Shown: one piece after another, positions 1 through 7,689 of the stretch
How positions within the stretch are numbered: position 1 is the first letter of the stretch
How the letters are laid out: each line of letters begins with the position of its first letter
NCBI GenBank assembly: GCA_030160035.1
Contig: BSNO01000001.1
Span: forward strand, 372,001 to 436,000
Reading direction: 5' to 3'
DNA length: 64,000 bases
DNA from: Rhizobium albus
GTDB taxonomy: Bacteria; Pseudomonadota; Alphaproteobacteria; Rhizobiales; Rhizobiaceae
Notes under the pieces: model-generated
The model's input: only the letters and a program-made list of their open reading frames with translations
Database searches by the model: none
Told to the model about the DNA's origin: nothing
Program-made: the position numbers and the translations under genes

Positions 1-176
1 GTGTCCTGCGCATCCGCCTGGATGAAATACGCAACCCGATTGTCGCCTTTGTTGATGCGCCGAACCAGGAGCCGTGGTTCACCGCGAAAGCCTTCCGCCC
101 GGTTGCCGGCAAGAAAACCGACATATCGGTCTTCACGGCGATGCTTGATGGTGTACGTCAGGTCGAGCCCGCATGA
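1..176 (+). CDS. C-terminal end of an unidentified phage protein
   Basis: Frame 3 is open from the first bases and ends with TGA at 174-176, giving about 57 residues ending in RQVEPA. The stop overlaps the ATG of the next gene, as throughout this phage operon. The segment includes a WFTAKAFRP stretch but too little is present to name a family. The start lies outside the window. Confidence 0.55.
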   Translation, partial: VLRIRLDEIRNPIVAFVDAPNQEPWFTAKAFRPVAGKKTDISVFTAMLDGVRQVEPA

Positions 177-619
177 CCGATCGCATCGCCTCCATAGCAG
201 CCGAGTACGGCGTGACGCTGATCGGGAAGAGCCGATATCCCGAGCCCGGGGAATCGCGCGCTGTGAAGACAATGCACCGGATATTCAACAAGCAGGGCGA
301 GGCCCATTTCAGGATGGTGCTGGTGACCCTGGCCGAGACCGAGAACAATCACGCCTGCATTGACGAGAGCAGCTTATGGGCGGCCTCAGACCTCATCCGG
401 CACTGGAAGGCCACCATCGACGCAGACGCGAGCGCATGGCTTGCTGTGTGGGACAAACTGCCATTGGGCGAGCTGCAGTTCCTTGCCTACCAGCTTCGCG
501 GTAAAGTGCCGGCGCGATTTGCCCTCGGCGGCATGATCCATGAACGCCTGGTCCGGGTCTTCGGTGAGAAGGCAGGGCAGGGCGACCTTTTCGATGACAG
601 ACGCGAGGCGGCGGCATGA
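173..619 (+). CDS. Phage protein of unknown function
   Basis: A 148-residue soluble protein with no motif I recognise. It overlaps the previous gene by four bases (ATGA) and the next gene likewise, so it is translated as part of the phage operon. The N-terminus is basic and the middle is rich in Trp and Leu (AWLAVWDKLPLGE). No signal peptide or membrane segment is visible. Its position upstream of the packaging genes suggests a middle or late accessory role, but nothing more specific can be said. Confidence 0.6.
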   Translation: MTDRIASIAAEYGVTLIGKSRYPEPGESRAVKTMHRIFNKQGEAHFRMVLVTLAETENNHACIDESSLWAASDLIRHWKATIDADASAWLAVWDKLPLGELQFLAYQLRGKVPARFALGGMIHERLVRVFGEKAGQGDLFDDRREAAA

Positions 620-1263
620 ACGCAGGTGAAATCGCAGAGCGCATGATCGAAGCCGCGGCGATCGAATACCGTCTGCCAGACCAAGGCACAGGCGGCGGAT
701 CGGCATGGGTGGCCTACACCCACACTATCGCCGACATGAACGGCTGGGGCGAAAAGCGCTACCAGGAAGAGCGCGAGCAGTTCTGGAACCGAGTGAAGGC
801 CCAGGTCACGGCGCCCGAGGTCAGCCGCTGGGAAGAGTGCCGGCGATGGATCATCGAGCTCGTCGAGCGACCCGAAGAGCGCCGCGCGCTATGGGCATGG
901 GCAGAAGCGAAAGCCGGCGGTAAGGCCTTCAAGCGCTGGTGCCTCAATAGTGAAAATGTGCATCCAATCACCGGAACACGGCGAAAAGATCGGGCAATCG
1001 CTCAAATTGTACGTCATTTCACCGGCAGAGGCTTTCTGAATAGCGAAACCGTGCAAACGTGTGTGTTGCCTGAGACCCCCGAAAACGACTACCTTCCGGA
1101 TAACATCGCGACACTTCGCACCGAACGAAACGGGGTCCAGGCTTGGGCCGACGATCTGGCCTTTCAGCCCTTCATCGCAAGTGTCGAGCACGACTTCTCA
1201 TGGGCCGAGAAACGTAATGAGCTGAGGCGCCAACGAGCCGCCCGGCTGAAGAAGACGGCATAG
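616..1263 (+). CDS. DUF6362-like phage protein
   Basis: A 215-residue basic protein. The segment around residues 70-120 (RWEECRRWIIELVERPEERR, then AKAGGKAFKRW) resembles DUF6362 proteins of rhizobial phages, which have a Trp-rich helical region followed by a helix-turn-helix-like part. The C-terminus is strongly basic (NELRRQRAARLKKTA), which suggests nucleic-acid binding. The family assignment comes from recall of sequence style and is tentative. It overlaps the upstream gene by four bases. Confidence 0.45.
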   Translation: MNAGEIAERMIEAAAIEYRLPDQGTGGGSAWVAYTHTIADMNGWGEKRYQEEREQFWNRVKAQVTAPEVSRWEECRRWIIELVERPEERRALWAWAEAKAGGKAFKRWCLNSENVHPITGTRRKDRAIAQIVRHFTGRGFLNSETVQTCVLPETPENDYLPDNIATLRTERNGVQAWADDLAFQPFIASVEHDFSWAEKRNELRRQRAARLKKTA

Positions 1264-1388
1264 GTTCGCGCTGCTACGGCATGCGCCTCAAGACCGGTGA
1301 AAACCTGCACAGTTGCGAGGCGGCGGTACTAAGCCCTCCAAGCCCAAAGCCGAGAGCGTGTCGCTCGTCCGCCTCGCATTCATTTCAG

Positions 1389-1414
1389 CCCCGCTCCGGC
1401 GGGGTTTTGCTTTT
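1389..1414 (+). terminator. Rho-independent terminator-like hairpin
   Basis: CCCCGC (1389-1394), a 4-base loop and GCGGGG (1399-1404) form a perfect 6-bp GC stem followed by TTTTGCTTTT. It lies between the 616-1263 gene and the small gene starting at 1427, so it probably ends or attenuates the upstream transcript. The region 1264-1388 shows no convincing gene. Confidence 0.6.
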
Positions 1415-1426
1415 GTGGAGAGCGGT

Positions 1427-1618
1427 ATGGACGACGCGGCCTTGGGCAGCTTGACGAGCCAAGAGCGCCTTGTTGTTGCGAAGCTTGTGGACACGTGGAA
1501 CGAGTTTCTCCTTCTTCCGGTCGAGCACGATGATGACGTGACTGAATTCCGGCGGATCATCCATGCAGCTCAAGAGAAGGTGCTGGCTCGCGTTGGCCGA
1601 CGGCAGATCAACCGATGA
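1427..1618 (+). CDS. Small phage protein (63 aa)
   Basis: The ATG at 1427 has a purine-rich ribosome site (GTGGAGAG) and gives a 63-residue acidic helical protein ending in ARVGRRQINR. The frame is open further upstream, but the terminator hairpin there makes the 1427 start more likely. It overlaps the next small gene by four bases. Similar small proteins occur in rhizobial prophages. The function is unknown. Confidence 0.55.
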   Translation: MDDAALGSLTSQERLVVAKLVDTWNEFLLLPVEHDDDVTEFRRIIHAAQEKVLARVGRRQINR

Positions 1619-1734
1619 ACTCCCTCAAATACCTCACCCGCCAAGGGATCAAGAGAGACGAGGCAGTCCGGCTGATCATCATCGCCCAGGCGAAGGTGGC
1701 CAAGATGCCGAAGATCAATCCGAGGGTGCGGTGA
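1615..1734 (+). CDS. Very small phage protein (39 aa)
   Basis: An ATG overlaps the stop of the previous gene, and the 39-residue basic product (MNSLKYLTRQ at the start, INPRVR at the end) stops in an ATGA overlap with the next gene. The chain of stop-start overlaps on both sides is the main evidence that it is translated. No family is recognised. Confidence 0.45.
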   Translation: MNSLKYLTRQGIKRDEAVRLIIIAQAKVAKMPKINPRVR

Positions 1735-2045
1735 TGTGGACATGGCGCGACATGCTGATCCTGCATCTCGGACGCTGGTGGGAAGTGGGCTTCAGTCTTC
1801 CGTTCTTGTCGGTGTCCGTCGGCTGGGACTTCGTGCGCTACCAACTCGGCCTGAAGCTGCGGTGGGGTCAGGCTAAGCCCGAATTTGGCATGATGCCCTA
1901 CAGGCGCAACGTGTTCATACCGCTGGCACGGTCTCCGTTGTCGAAGCTGCGTAGGCCTGACGCGCCCATGAACCCCATGAGCTACCGTCCACGCACCAAA
2001 GCTTGCAGGCCTGATGGGCCACCTCCTGCGCCGCGGAAGATCTGA
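1734..2045 (+). CDS. Small phage protein with a hydrophobic N-terminus
   Basis: 103 residues starting at the ATG in the overlap with the previous gene. The N-terminal third is hydrophobic and aromatic (WWEVGFSLPFLSVSVGWDF), possibly one membrane segment. The C-terminal third is rich in Arg and Pro. The same frame is open upstream, but the ATGA junction favours this start. The function is unknown. Confidence 0.45.
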   Translation: MWTWRDMLILHLGRWWEVGFSLPFLSVSVGWDFVRYQLGLKLRWGQAKPEFGMMPYRRNVFIPLARSPLSKLRRPDAPMNPMSYRPRTKACRPDGPPPAPRKI

Positions 2046-2296
2046 TGAAGCCTCAGCCACCCGAGGATTGGGCGTCCTACAAGAACACGCCGGAAGATCC
2101 CATGGATCTGGAGCAAATCATCCGTAACAAGCAAGACCAGCTGCGCGGCAGGCCTCGTGACTGGCTCGATGATTTCAAGGAATGGCGCAGCGGATTTACC
2201 GGCCGCCACATTGAAATCGCCCTCCATTTGGCCTTGGTGCCGCTTACCATGGGAAGCATCATCATTTACCTCGCTCTGTTCTGCGGCGTTGAGTGA
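2045..2296 (+). CDS. Small phage membrane protein (83 aa)
   Basis: The first 60 residues are charged and soluble (contains EDPMDLEQIIRNKQDQLRG). The last 25 form a single hydrophobic helix (HLALVPLTMGSIIIYLALF), so this is a tail-anchored type membrane protein. It starts at the stop of the previous gene. No family or role is recognised. Confidence 0.5.
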   Translation: MKPQPPEDWASYKNTPEDPMDLEQIIRNKQDQLRGRPRDWLDDFKEWRSGFTGRHIEIALHLALVPLTMGSIIIYLALFCGVE

Positions 2297-2352
2297 TCCT
2301 CCATATGAAAGTTGACCCAATTCCCTCACGCACGGTTAGAAAAGGGAGAGCC

Positions 2353-2565
2353 ATGAGCGACGTTGGAAAGCTGAGCGTAAAGCTCGAGTGTGACGCTGAT
2401 GAATTCCTCGCCAAGTGCAACGCCGCGCGCGCCGCTCTGGAAGCGCTGACCAAGGCTGCCAATGAAGCGCAGGCTGCGGTCGCCGCTTTTGCATCGAGCA
2501 AAGACGACGTCATCACAGTGACTGATGTTCGTAAGCCTATGCGTTCTCGCCCCATCGTTTCTTGA
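2353..2565 (+). CDS. Small Ala-rich phage protein (70 aa)
   Basis: The ATG at 2353 follows a good ribosome site (AAAGGGAGAG). The product is 70 residues with a long Ala-rich helix (AALEALTKAANEAQAAVAAF) that could form a coiled coil. The frame is open back to 2293, but the Shine-Dalgarno sequence selects 2353. The function is unknown. Confidence 0.5.
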   Translation: MSDVGKLSVKLECDADEFLAKCNAARAALEALTKAANEAQAAVAAFASSKDDVITVTDVRKPMRSRPIVS

Positions 2566-2687
2566 AGTCGGTCCGCAATCCGACCGTGCCCACCAGCAGC
2601 ATGGGCCAAGTCCCTTATCACGGCTGAGAACCAACGCGTGGACCGACGGGCTCGCGAGCCTTTCATGCTGACGCGTCAATCTGGGAA

Positions 2688-3077
2688 ATGCTGGGCATGC
2701 CTCGACTGAAGACGATCAAGCCAAGACTGGGCATGATCGCGCCACAGGTGCCCAAGCGCACCGAGAAGGATCACGACGCCACAAGGCGCGAGACCCTCGA
2801 CTATCGCAACTGGTACAAGCTGAAGCGTTGGCAGGATCTCCGAACCCGCGTGTTCGTCCGAGACTGCTACACATGCCAGCAGACAGGCGTGCTCCTCACC
2901 GGCAAGGCACCGGCGCCCAACAGCCCAGTGGCCCACCACAAACAGGACCACCGAGGCGATCCCGATCTCTTCTGGGATGAAGAGAACGTCGAGACCGTGA
3001 GCAAGGCTTGGCACGACACGACAGCACAGTCGATCGAGCGGAGACGTCGAGACGACGAGGCCAAAGCCGCCCTGTGA
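2688..3077 (+). CDS. HNH endonuclease of the packaging module
   Basis: 129 residues. A Cys pair (RDCYTCQQTG), a VAHHKQDHRGDP segment supplying the His residues, then DLFWDEENVETVSKAWHD, match the order of a phage HNH nuclease, including the Asn and final His of the fold. It lies immediately upstream of the terminase genes. HNH proteins next to terminase are known to be needed for end cleavage in cos-type phages, so this phage probably packages from a cos site. ATG at 2697 is an alternative start nine bases downstream. Confidence 0.85.
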   Translation: MLGMPRLKTIKPRLGMIAPQVPKRTEKDHDATRRETLDYRNWYKLKRWQDLRTRVFVRDCYTCQQTGVLLTGKAPAPNSPVAHHKQDHRGDPDLFWDEENVETVSKAWHDTTAQSIERRRRDDEAKAAL

Positions 3078-3239
3078 AGCATCGTTTCCCACGCAACAAT
3101 CGTGCGTCGAGGAGACAGAAAGTTACGTGACCGCGCAAGAAAATTGCGGGGGGGTAGGCGAAAGGCTGAAAACAGGCCTCTACCGGACCGGCGCGGGAAC
3201 CCACCAAAACATTTTTTATCGGCGGAGTGAGTTCAGCCC

Positions 3240-3644
3240 ATGGCTGGAAACAAAAACAGCGGCCGTCCCGAGTATCAGGCGACCGACGAAGAACGCGAGA
3301 AGGTGCGGGTTCTCAAGGCCGGAGGCATGTCCAACGAGGCAGTGGCCGAAGCCCTTGGAATTTCAGAGCCGACGCTGCGGAAGCATTTTTCTTCGGAGCT
3401 TGATCGCGGCACGGCAAAGGTGCGCGCGGATCTTCTGATGGCCCGGTATCGATCGGCGATGGGTGGCAATGTGGCCGCCCAGAACAAGATGATCGAGCAG
3501 GTGGCGGCCTCGTCGGCCCAAGCCAAGATCACGGCCAAAGCTCCGAAGCTCGGCAAGAAGGAAGAGCAGCAGGTCGCGGCCCAGGCGGTCGGCGGCAAGT
3601 TCGCCCCACCGCAGGCGCCGAAGCTGGTGGTCGATAACCGGTGA
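3240..3644 (+). CDS. Terminase small subunit-like protein
   Basis: 134 residues beginning MAGNKNSGRP, a common start for small terminase proteins. A helix-turn-helix of homeodomain type follows (residues about 25-45, GGMSNEAVAEALGISEPTLR), then a helical part and a basic, Gln- and Ala-rich tail. The small subunit binds phage DNA at the packaging site and recruits the large subunit. Its stop overlaps the large-subunit start. The 160 bases upstream hold no gene and may contain the cos site. Confidence 0.8.
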   Translation: MAGNKNSGRPEYQATDEEREKVRVLKAGGMSNEAVAEALGISEPTLRKHFSSELDRGTAKVRADLLMARYRSAMGGNVAAQNKMIEQVAASSAQAKITAKAPKLGKKEEQQVAAQAVGGKFAPPQAPKLVVDNR

Positions 3645-5329
3645 CAATGCATTGGACTACTGCCTGTCCAGATTGGCAGGAGAGGATCGTTGCGGGTCGG
3701 TCTCTGATCCCATTCGATCCGCTTTTCCCTGACGAGGCAGAGGCGGCGCTGTCGGTCTTCAAATCTCTGAAGATCGTGGACGTGGCCGGGCAGCCGACAT
3801 TCGGCGAGGCGTGCGAGGAATATGTCTTCGACTTCGTCCGGGCGATCTTCGGCGCCTACGACCACGAGAATGCCAAGCGGCTGATCGAGGAATTCTTCCT
3901 CCTGATCGCCAAGAAGAACATCAAGAGCACTATGTCGGCTGGCATCATGCTGACGGCTCTGATCCGCAACTGGAGGCACAGCCAGGAACTGCTCATCCTC
4001 GCGCCGACGCGGGAAGTGGCGGAGAATTCGTTCAAGCCGGCGGCCGACATGGTGCGGGCCGATCCCGAGCTGACTGATCTGCTGCATGTGCAGGACAACC
4101 TGAAGGAGATCACCCACCGGCTCACGAAGGCGGTGCTGAAGGTGGTCTCGGCCGATTCCACATCGACCGCGGGCAAGAAGGCGGCCTTCGTCCTGATCGA
4201 GGAGCTGTGGCTGTTCGGCAAGAAGGCTGGGGCCTCGGCGATGCTTCAGGAAGCGACGGGCGGTCTGATCTCACGGCCCGAGGGTTTCGTGATCTACATA
4301 TCGACCCAGTCGGACGCCCCGCCGGCTGGGGTCTTCAAGGAGAAGCTGGATTATTTCCGCGGTGTGCGGGACGGCACGATCGACGACCCACGAAGCCTCG
4401 CGGTGATCTACGAATTCCCCGACGAGATGGTGAAGTCGAAGGCCTATCTGCAGCCTCAAAACTTCTACGTCACCAACCCGAACATGGGCCGATCGGTGCG
4501 CGCCGACTGGCTCGAGCGAAAGCTCGCCAAGGTCCGGTCGGGTGAAGACGAAGACGGCGACACGATCCAGACTTTCCTCGCGAAGCATCTGAATGTCGAG
4601 ATCGGCATGAACCTCCGGGCGAACCGGTGGGCAGGCGCGGACTTCTGGGCACTGCGCGCGGATCCGAAGATTACGCTCGATTACATCCTGAAGCATTGCG
4701 ATGTGGTGGTGCCGGGGATCGACGGCGGCGGTCTGGACGACTTGTTCGGCCTCTGCATCCTCGGGCGCCACAAGCAGACGAAGGACTGGCTCGCCTGGTC
4801 TCATGCCTGGTGCCACAAGGGCGTTCTGACCCGGCGGAAGTCCATCGCCGACCGGCTGCGGGATTTCGAGAAGGCTGGAGAGTTGACGATCGTCGACGAC
4901 GAGCTCGACGACATATCGGCCATCATCGAGATCATCCAGCGGATCAAGGACGCCGGTCTTCTCGCGGCGGTCTCGGTCGACCCGGCTGGGCTAGGCGAGA
5001 TCATCGACGCCTTGGCCGACATCGACGTGACGCCAGAGAATGGCGAGATCATCGGCGCGCCGCAAGGCTACGCCATGATGAACGCGATCAAGACGGCCGA
5101 GCGGAAGCTGACGAACGGCACGCTGATGCATAGCGGATCGGGACTGATGTCCTGGTGCGTGAGCAATCTGAAAATCGAGCCCACGGCCACGGCCATCCGG
5201 GCAACCAAGCAGACCGCCGGCGACGCGAAGATCGACCCGGCGATGGCGCTTTTCGATGCGGTCACGGTGATGAGCCGTAACCCGGAGCCAAAGCGCAAGC
5301 CAGAATACCAGATGCTCGTCTTCGGCTGA
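3641..5329 (+). CDS. Terminase large subunit
   Basis: 562 residues, HK97-type packaging ATPase-nuclease. The Walker A region is AKKNIKST (residues 90-97), where relatives usually have N-G-K-[ST]. Walker B is FVLIEELW (183-190), with Glu-Glu in place of the usual Asp-Glu. The nuclease half begins around residue 359 (GIDGGGLDD, Asp361). The length is normal for the family. GTG at 3641 overlaps the small-subunit stop; ATG at 3647 is the alternative. It pumps DNA into the prohead and cuts the concatemer. Confidence 0.92.
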   Translation: MTMHWTTACPDWQERIVAGRSLIPFDPLFPDEAEAALSVFKSLKIVDVAGQPTFGEACEEYVFDFVRAIFGAYDHENAKRLIEEFFLLIAKKNIKSTMSAGIMLTALIRNWRHSQELLILAPTREVAENSFKPAADMVRADPELTDLLHVQDNLKEITHRLTKAVLKVVSADSTSTAGKKAAFVLIEELWLFGKKAGASAMLQEATGGLISRPEGFVIYISTQSDAPPAGVFKEKLDYFRGVRDGTIDDPRSLAVIYEFPDEMVKSKAYLQPQNFYVTNPNMGRSVRADWLERKLAKVRSGEDEDGDTIQTFLAKHLNVEIGMNLRANRWAGADFWALRADPKITLDYILKHCDVVVPGIDGGGLDDLFGLCILGRHKQTKDWLAWSHAWCHKGVLTRRKSIADRLRDFEKAGELTIVDDELDDISAIIEIIQRIKDAGLLAAVSVDPAGLGEIIDALADIDVTPENGEIIGAPQGYAMMNAIKTAERKLTNGTLMHSGSGLMSWCVSNLKIEPTATAIRATKQTAGDAKIDPAMALFDAVTVMSRNPEPKRKPEYQMLVFG

Positions 5330-5365
5330 GCCCACCCGACGATTCAGAAGAACTGGAGGTCCGTC

Positions 5366-7396
5366 ATGACCGTGACGCGCCGCGCCTACTCGTATCTCAC
5401 GATCAAGAGCGTCAGCGAAGACCGGCGGGTTATCCGCGGCATCGCCACCACGCCGGCCACAGATCGCGTCGGCGACATCGTCGAGCCCATGGGCGTCAAG
5501 TTCAACAACCCGATGCCGTTCCTATGGCAGCACGACGCTTCCAAGCCGATCGGCACGGTGAAGTTCGACAAGCCCACCAAGGACGGCATCACCTTCGAGG
5601 CGGAGCTTCCGATCCTGGACGAGCCCGGCACGTTGAAAGATCGCGTGGACGAGGCTTGGCAGTCGATCAAGCTCGGCCTGGTGCGCGCGGTGAGCATCGG
5701 CTTCCGCGCCGTGGAATACGCCTTCCTCGACGAGGGCGGCATCCGCTTCATGAAGTCAGAAGTATTCGAGCTGTCGGCGGTGACCATTCCCGCGCAGCCC
5801 GAAGCGATCATGACTTCTATCAAGAACATGGACGCGACCGGTGTCGCGATCATCAAGTCCTTCGACCCGAACGCTCCAGCCGCGACCGGCACCATCGAGC
5901 GTCCTGCGAAGACCCCTCCCGGCGCTGCGGGAAAATCCCATCAACCCGTTTCACTGCGCCCGAAGGAGGGCACCACAATGAAGACCATTCAGGAGCAGAT
6001 CGCTGCTCTGGAAGCGAAGCGCACGGCACACGCCAAGCGCATGGAAGAGGTTCTGAGCAAGAGCCTCAACGAAGAGCGCACCACGGACGAATCCGAGCAG
6101 GAAGAGTTCGACACGCTTGAGCAGGAAGTCGAGGCCATCGATAAGGATCTGAAGCGTCTGAAGGCGCTTGAGAAGGTCATGGTATCGAAAGCCGCGCCGG
6201 TTGGTCCCGGAAACGGCCGCGCCGTTGAAGGCGCAGAACCCCGCACGACCGTCGTGGTCAAGGCGCCGTCCAAGCCCGAGAAGGGCATCGACTTCGCTCG
6301 TCTCGCCAAGGCTAAGGCGATCGCCTACCTGGAAACGTCCAAGGGCAACAACGTCAGCGCTGCGGCAGTTGCCAAGCAGTTCTGGGGTGAGCAGTCGGAC
6401 GTCTACGGCGTGCTGACGAAGGCCAACGTGGTGGCCGGCTCCTCGATCGCGGAAAACTGGGCCTCTGGCCTTGTGGGCGACGAGACGTCTGTCTTCGCGG
6501 ACTTCGCCGAGTTCCTTCGTCCTATGACCATCGTCGGTCGTATGGGCACGGGCAACTATCCGTCGCTCCGCAACATCCCGTTCCGCACGCCCCTCATCAC
6601 CCAGACCGGTGGTGGCCAGGGCTACTGGGTGGGTGAAGGCAAGCCGAAGCCGCTCACGGCGTTCGACTTCGACCGGTCCACTCTGGACGAGCTGAAGGTC
6701 GCATCGATCACGGTCGTGACCGAAGAGCTTCTTCGGAAGTCCAGCCCATCGGCTGACGCGATCCTTCGTGATCAGCTGGCCCGTGCGGTTGCTGAGCGTG
6801 TTGACATCGACTTCATCAGCCCGGCCAAGTCTGCCTCGGCTGGTGTCTCGCCGGCGTCGATCACGAATGGCATCACGCCGATCGGCTCGACCGGCAATGA
6901 CGCCGATGCGGTTCGCGAGGATATCCGCGCACTGATGGCGACCTTCATTGCCGCCGACAACCCGCCGACCACCGGCCTGTTCATCATGTCGTCGCTGACG
7001 GCCCTGGCTCTCTCGCTGATGCGCAATCCGCTCGGTCAGCGCGAGTTCCCGGACATCACGATGGCAGGCGGCACGCTGGAAGGCCTTCCGGTCCTCACCT
7101 CGGCGTATTTCGCTCCGGTGTCCGCCGGCGGCTTCGTGGCACTGGTCAACGCATCGGACATCTACTTCGCCGACGAAGGCGGTGTGATGGTCGATGTGTC
7201 GCGTGAAGCATCCCTCCAGATGCTGGACAACCCGACGAACGACGTCACCACGCCGACGGCGACCTCCATGGTCTCCATGTGGCAGACGAACTCGGTCGCC
7301 TTCCGCGCCGAGCGCATCCTGAACTGGAAGCGTCGTCGGGCGTCGGGTGTTGCACTTCTGAACGAAGTCGCATGGGGCACGCCTACCGGCTCCTAA
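5366..7396 (+). CDS. Prohead protease - major capsid protein fusion
   Basis: 676 residues made of two usually separate HK97-type proteins. Residues 1 to about 165 are the prohead protease (S78 family) with His56 in FLWQHDASKP and Ser110 in RAVSIGF as catalytic residues. Residues 205-265 form the charged coiled-coil delta domain of the capsid protein. From about 350 to the end is the HK97-fold capsid (GGGQGYWVGEGKPKP, TSAYFAP). An in-frame ATG at 5978 (Met205) has its own strong ribosome site, so a separate 472-residue capsid protein may also be made. It follows terminase and precedes portal, an unusual order since portal normally comes first. Confidence 0.92.
   Translation: MTVTRRAYSYLTIKSVSEDRRVIRGIATTPATDRVGDIVEPMGVKFNNPMPFLWQHDASKPIGTVKFDKPTKDGITFEAELPILDEPGTLKDRVDEAWQSIKLGLVRAVSIGFRAVEYAFLDEGGIRFMKSEVFELSAVTIPAQPEAIMTSIKNMDATGVAIIKSFDPNAPAATGTIERPAKTPPGAAGKSHQPVSLRPKEGTTMKTIQEQIAALEAKRTAHAKRMEEVLSKSLNEERTTDESEQEEFDTLEQEVEAIDKDLKRLKALEKVMVSKAAPVGPGNGRAVEGAEPRTTVVVKAPSKPEKGIDFARLAKAKAIAYLETSKGNNVSAAAVAKQFWGEQSDVYGVLTKANVVAGSSIAENWASGLVGDETSVFADFAEFLRPMTIVGRMGTGNYPSLRNIPFRTPLITQTGGGQGYWVGEGKPKPLTAFDFDRSTLDELKVASITVVTEELLRKSSPSADAILRDQLARAVAERVDIDFISPAKSASAGVSPASITNGITPIGSTGNDADAVREDIRALMATFIAADNPPTTGLFIMSSLTALALSLMRNPLGQREFPDITMAGGTLEGLPVLTSAYFAPVSAGGFVALVNASDIYFADEGGVMVDVSREASLQMLDNPTNDVTTPTATSMVSMWQTNSVAFRAERILNWKRRRASGVALLNEVAWGTPTGS
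5963..5980 (+). promoter_or_regulatory. Internal ribosome site and start codon for the capsid part
   Basis: AAGGAGGG (5963-5970) lies seven bases before an in-frame ATG (5978) inside the protease-capsid gene. The protein from that ATG begins MKTIQEQIAALEAKR, which looks like the natural N-terminus of an HK97 capsid precursor. This predicts two products from one gene. Confidence 0.6.
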
Positions 7397-7463
7397 GCCC
7401 AGCCTCTGAATATCGCCGGCCGCGGGAAACTGCGGCCGGTCTCATGCCATCCGGAGACAAGCC

Positions 7464-7685
7464 ATGAACGCCTACCGCACTCGCATGCTGAATGCGCGCG
7501 ATCCGCGCTATGCCAAGATCCACGATGCGATCTATGGCCGCCGCGATGTCCAGGCTGTCGCGCCTGCTCCGGTCGAGACTCTTGCCGATGTCCGCGCCGA
7601 ATATGAGCGCGTCCTTGGCAAGCGGCCATTCAACGGCTGGGGCATCGAAGAGCTTCGCGCCAAGATCGCCGCGGCAAAGGCTTGA
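7464..7685 (+). CDS. Small head-region protein, HeH/LEM-like C-terminus
   Basis: 73 residues. The second half (RAEYERVLGKRPFNGWGIEE) has the short helix - extended - helix pattern seen in HeH/LEM-like DNA-binding motifs of phage head proteins. It lies between capsid and portal with a gap of four bases to the portal start. The exact role is unknown, perhaps head decoration or assembly. Confidence 0.5.
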   Translation: MNAYRTRMLNARDPRYAKIHDAIYGRRDVQAVAPAPVETLADVRAEYERVLGKRPFNGWGIEELRAKIAAAKA

Positions 7686-7689
7686 GCCC

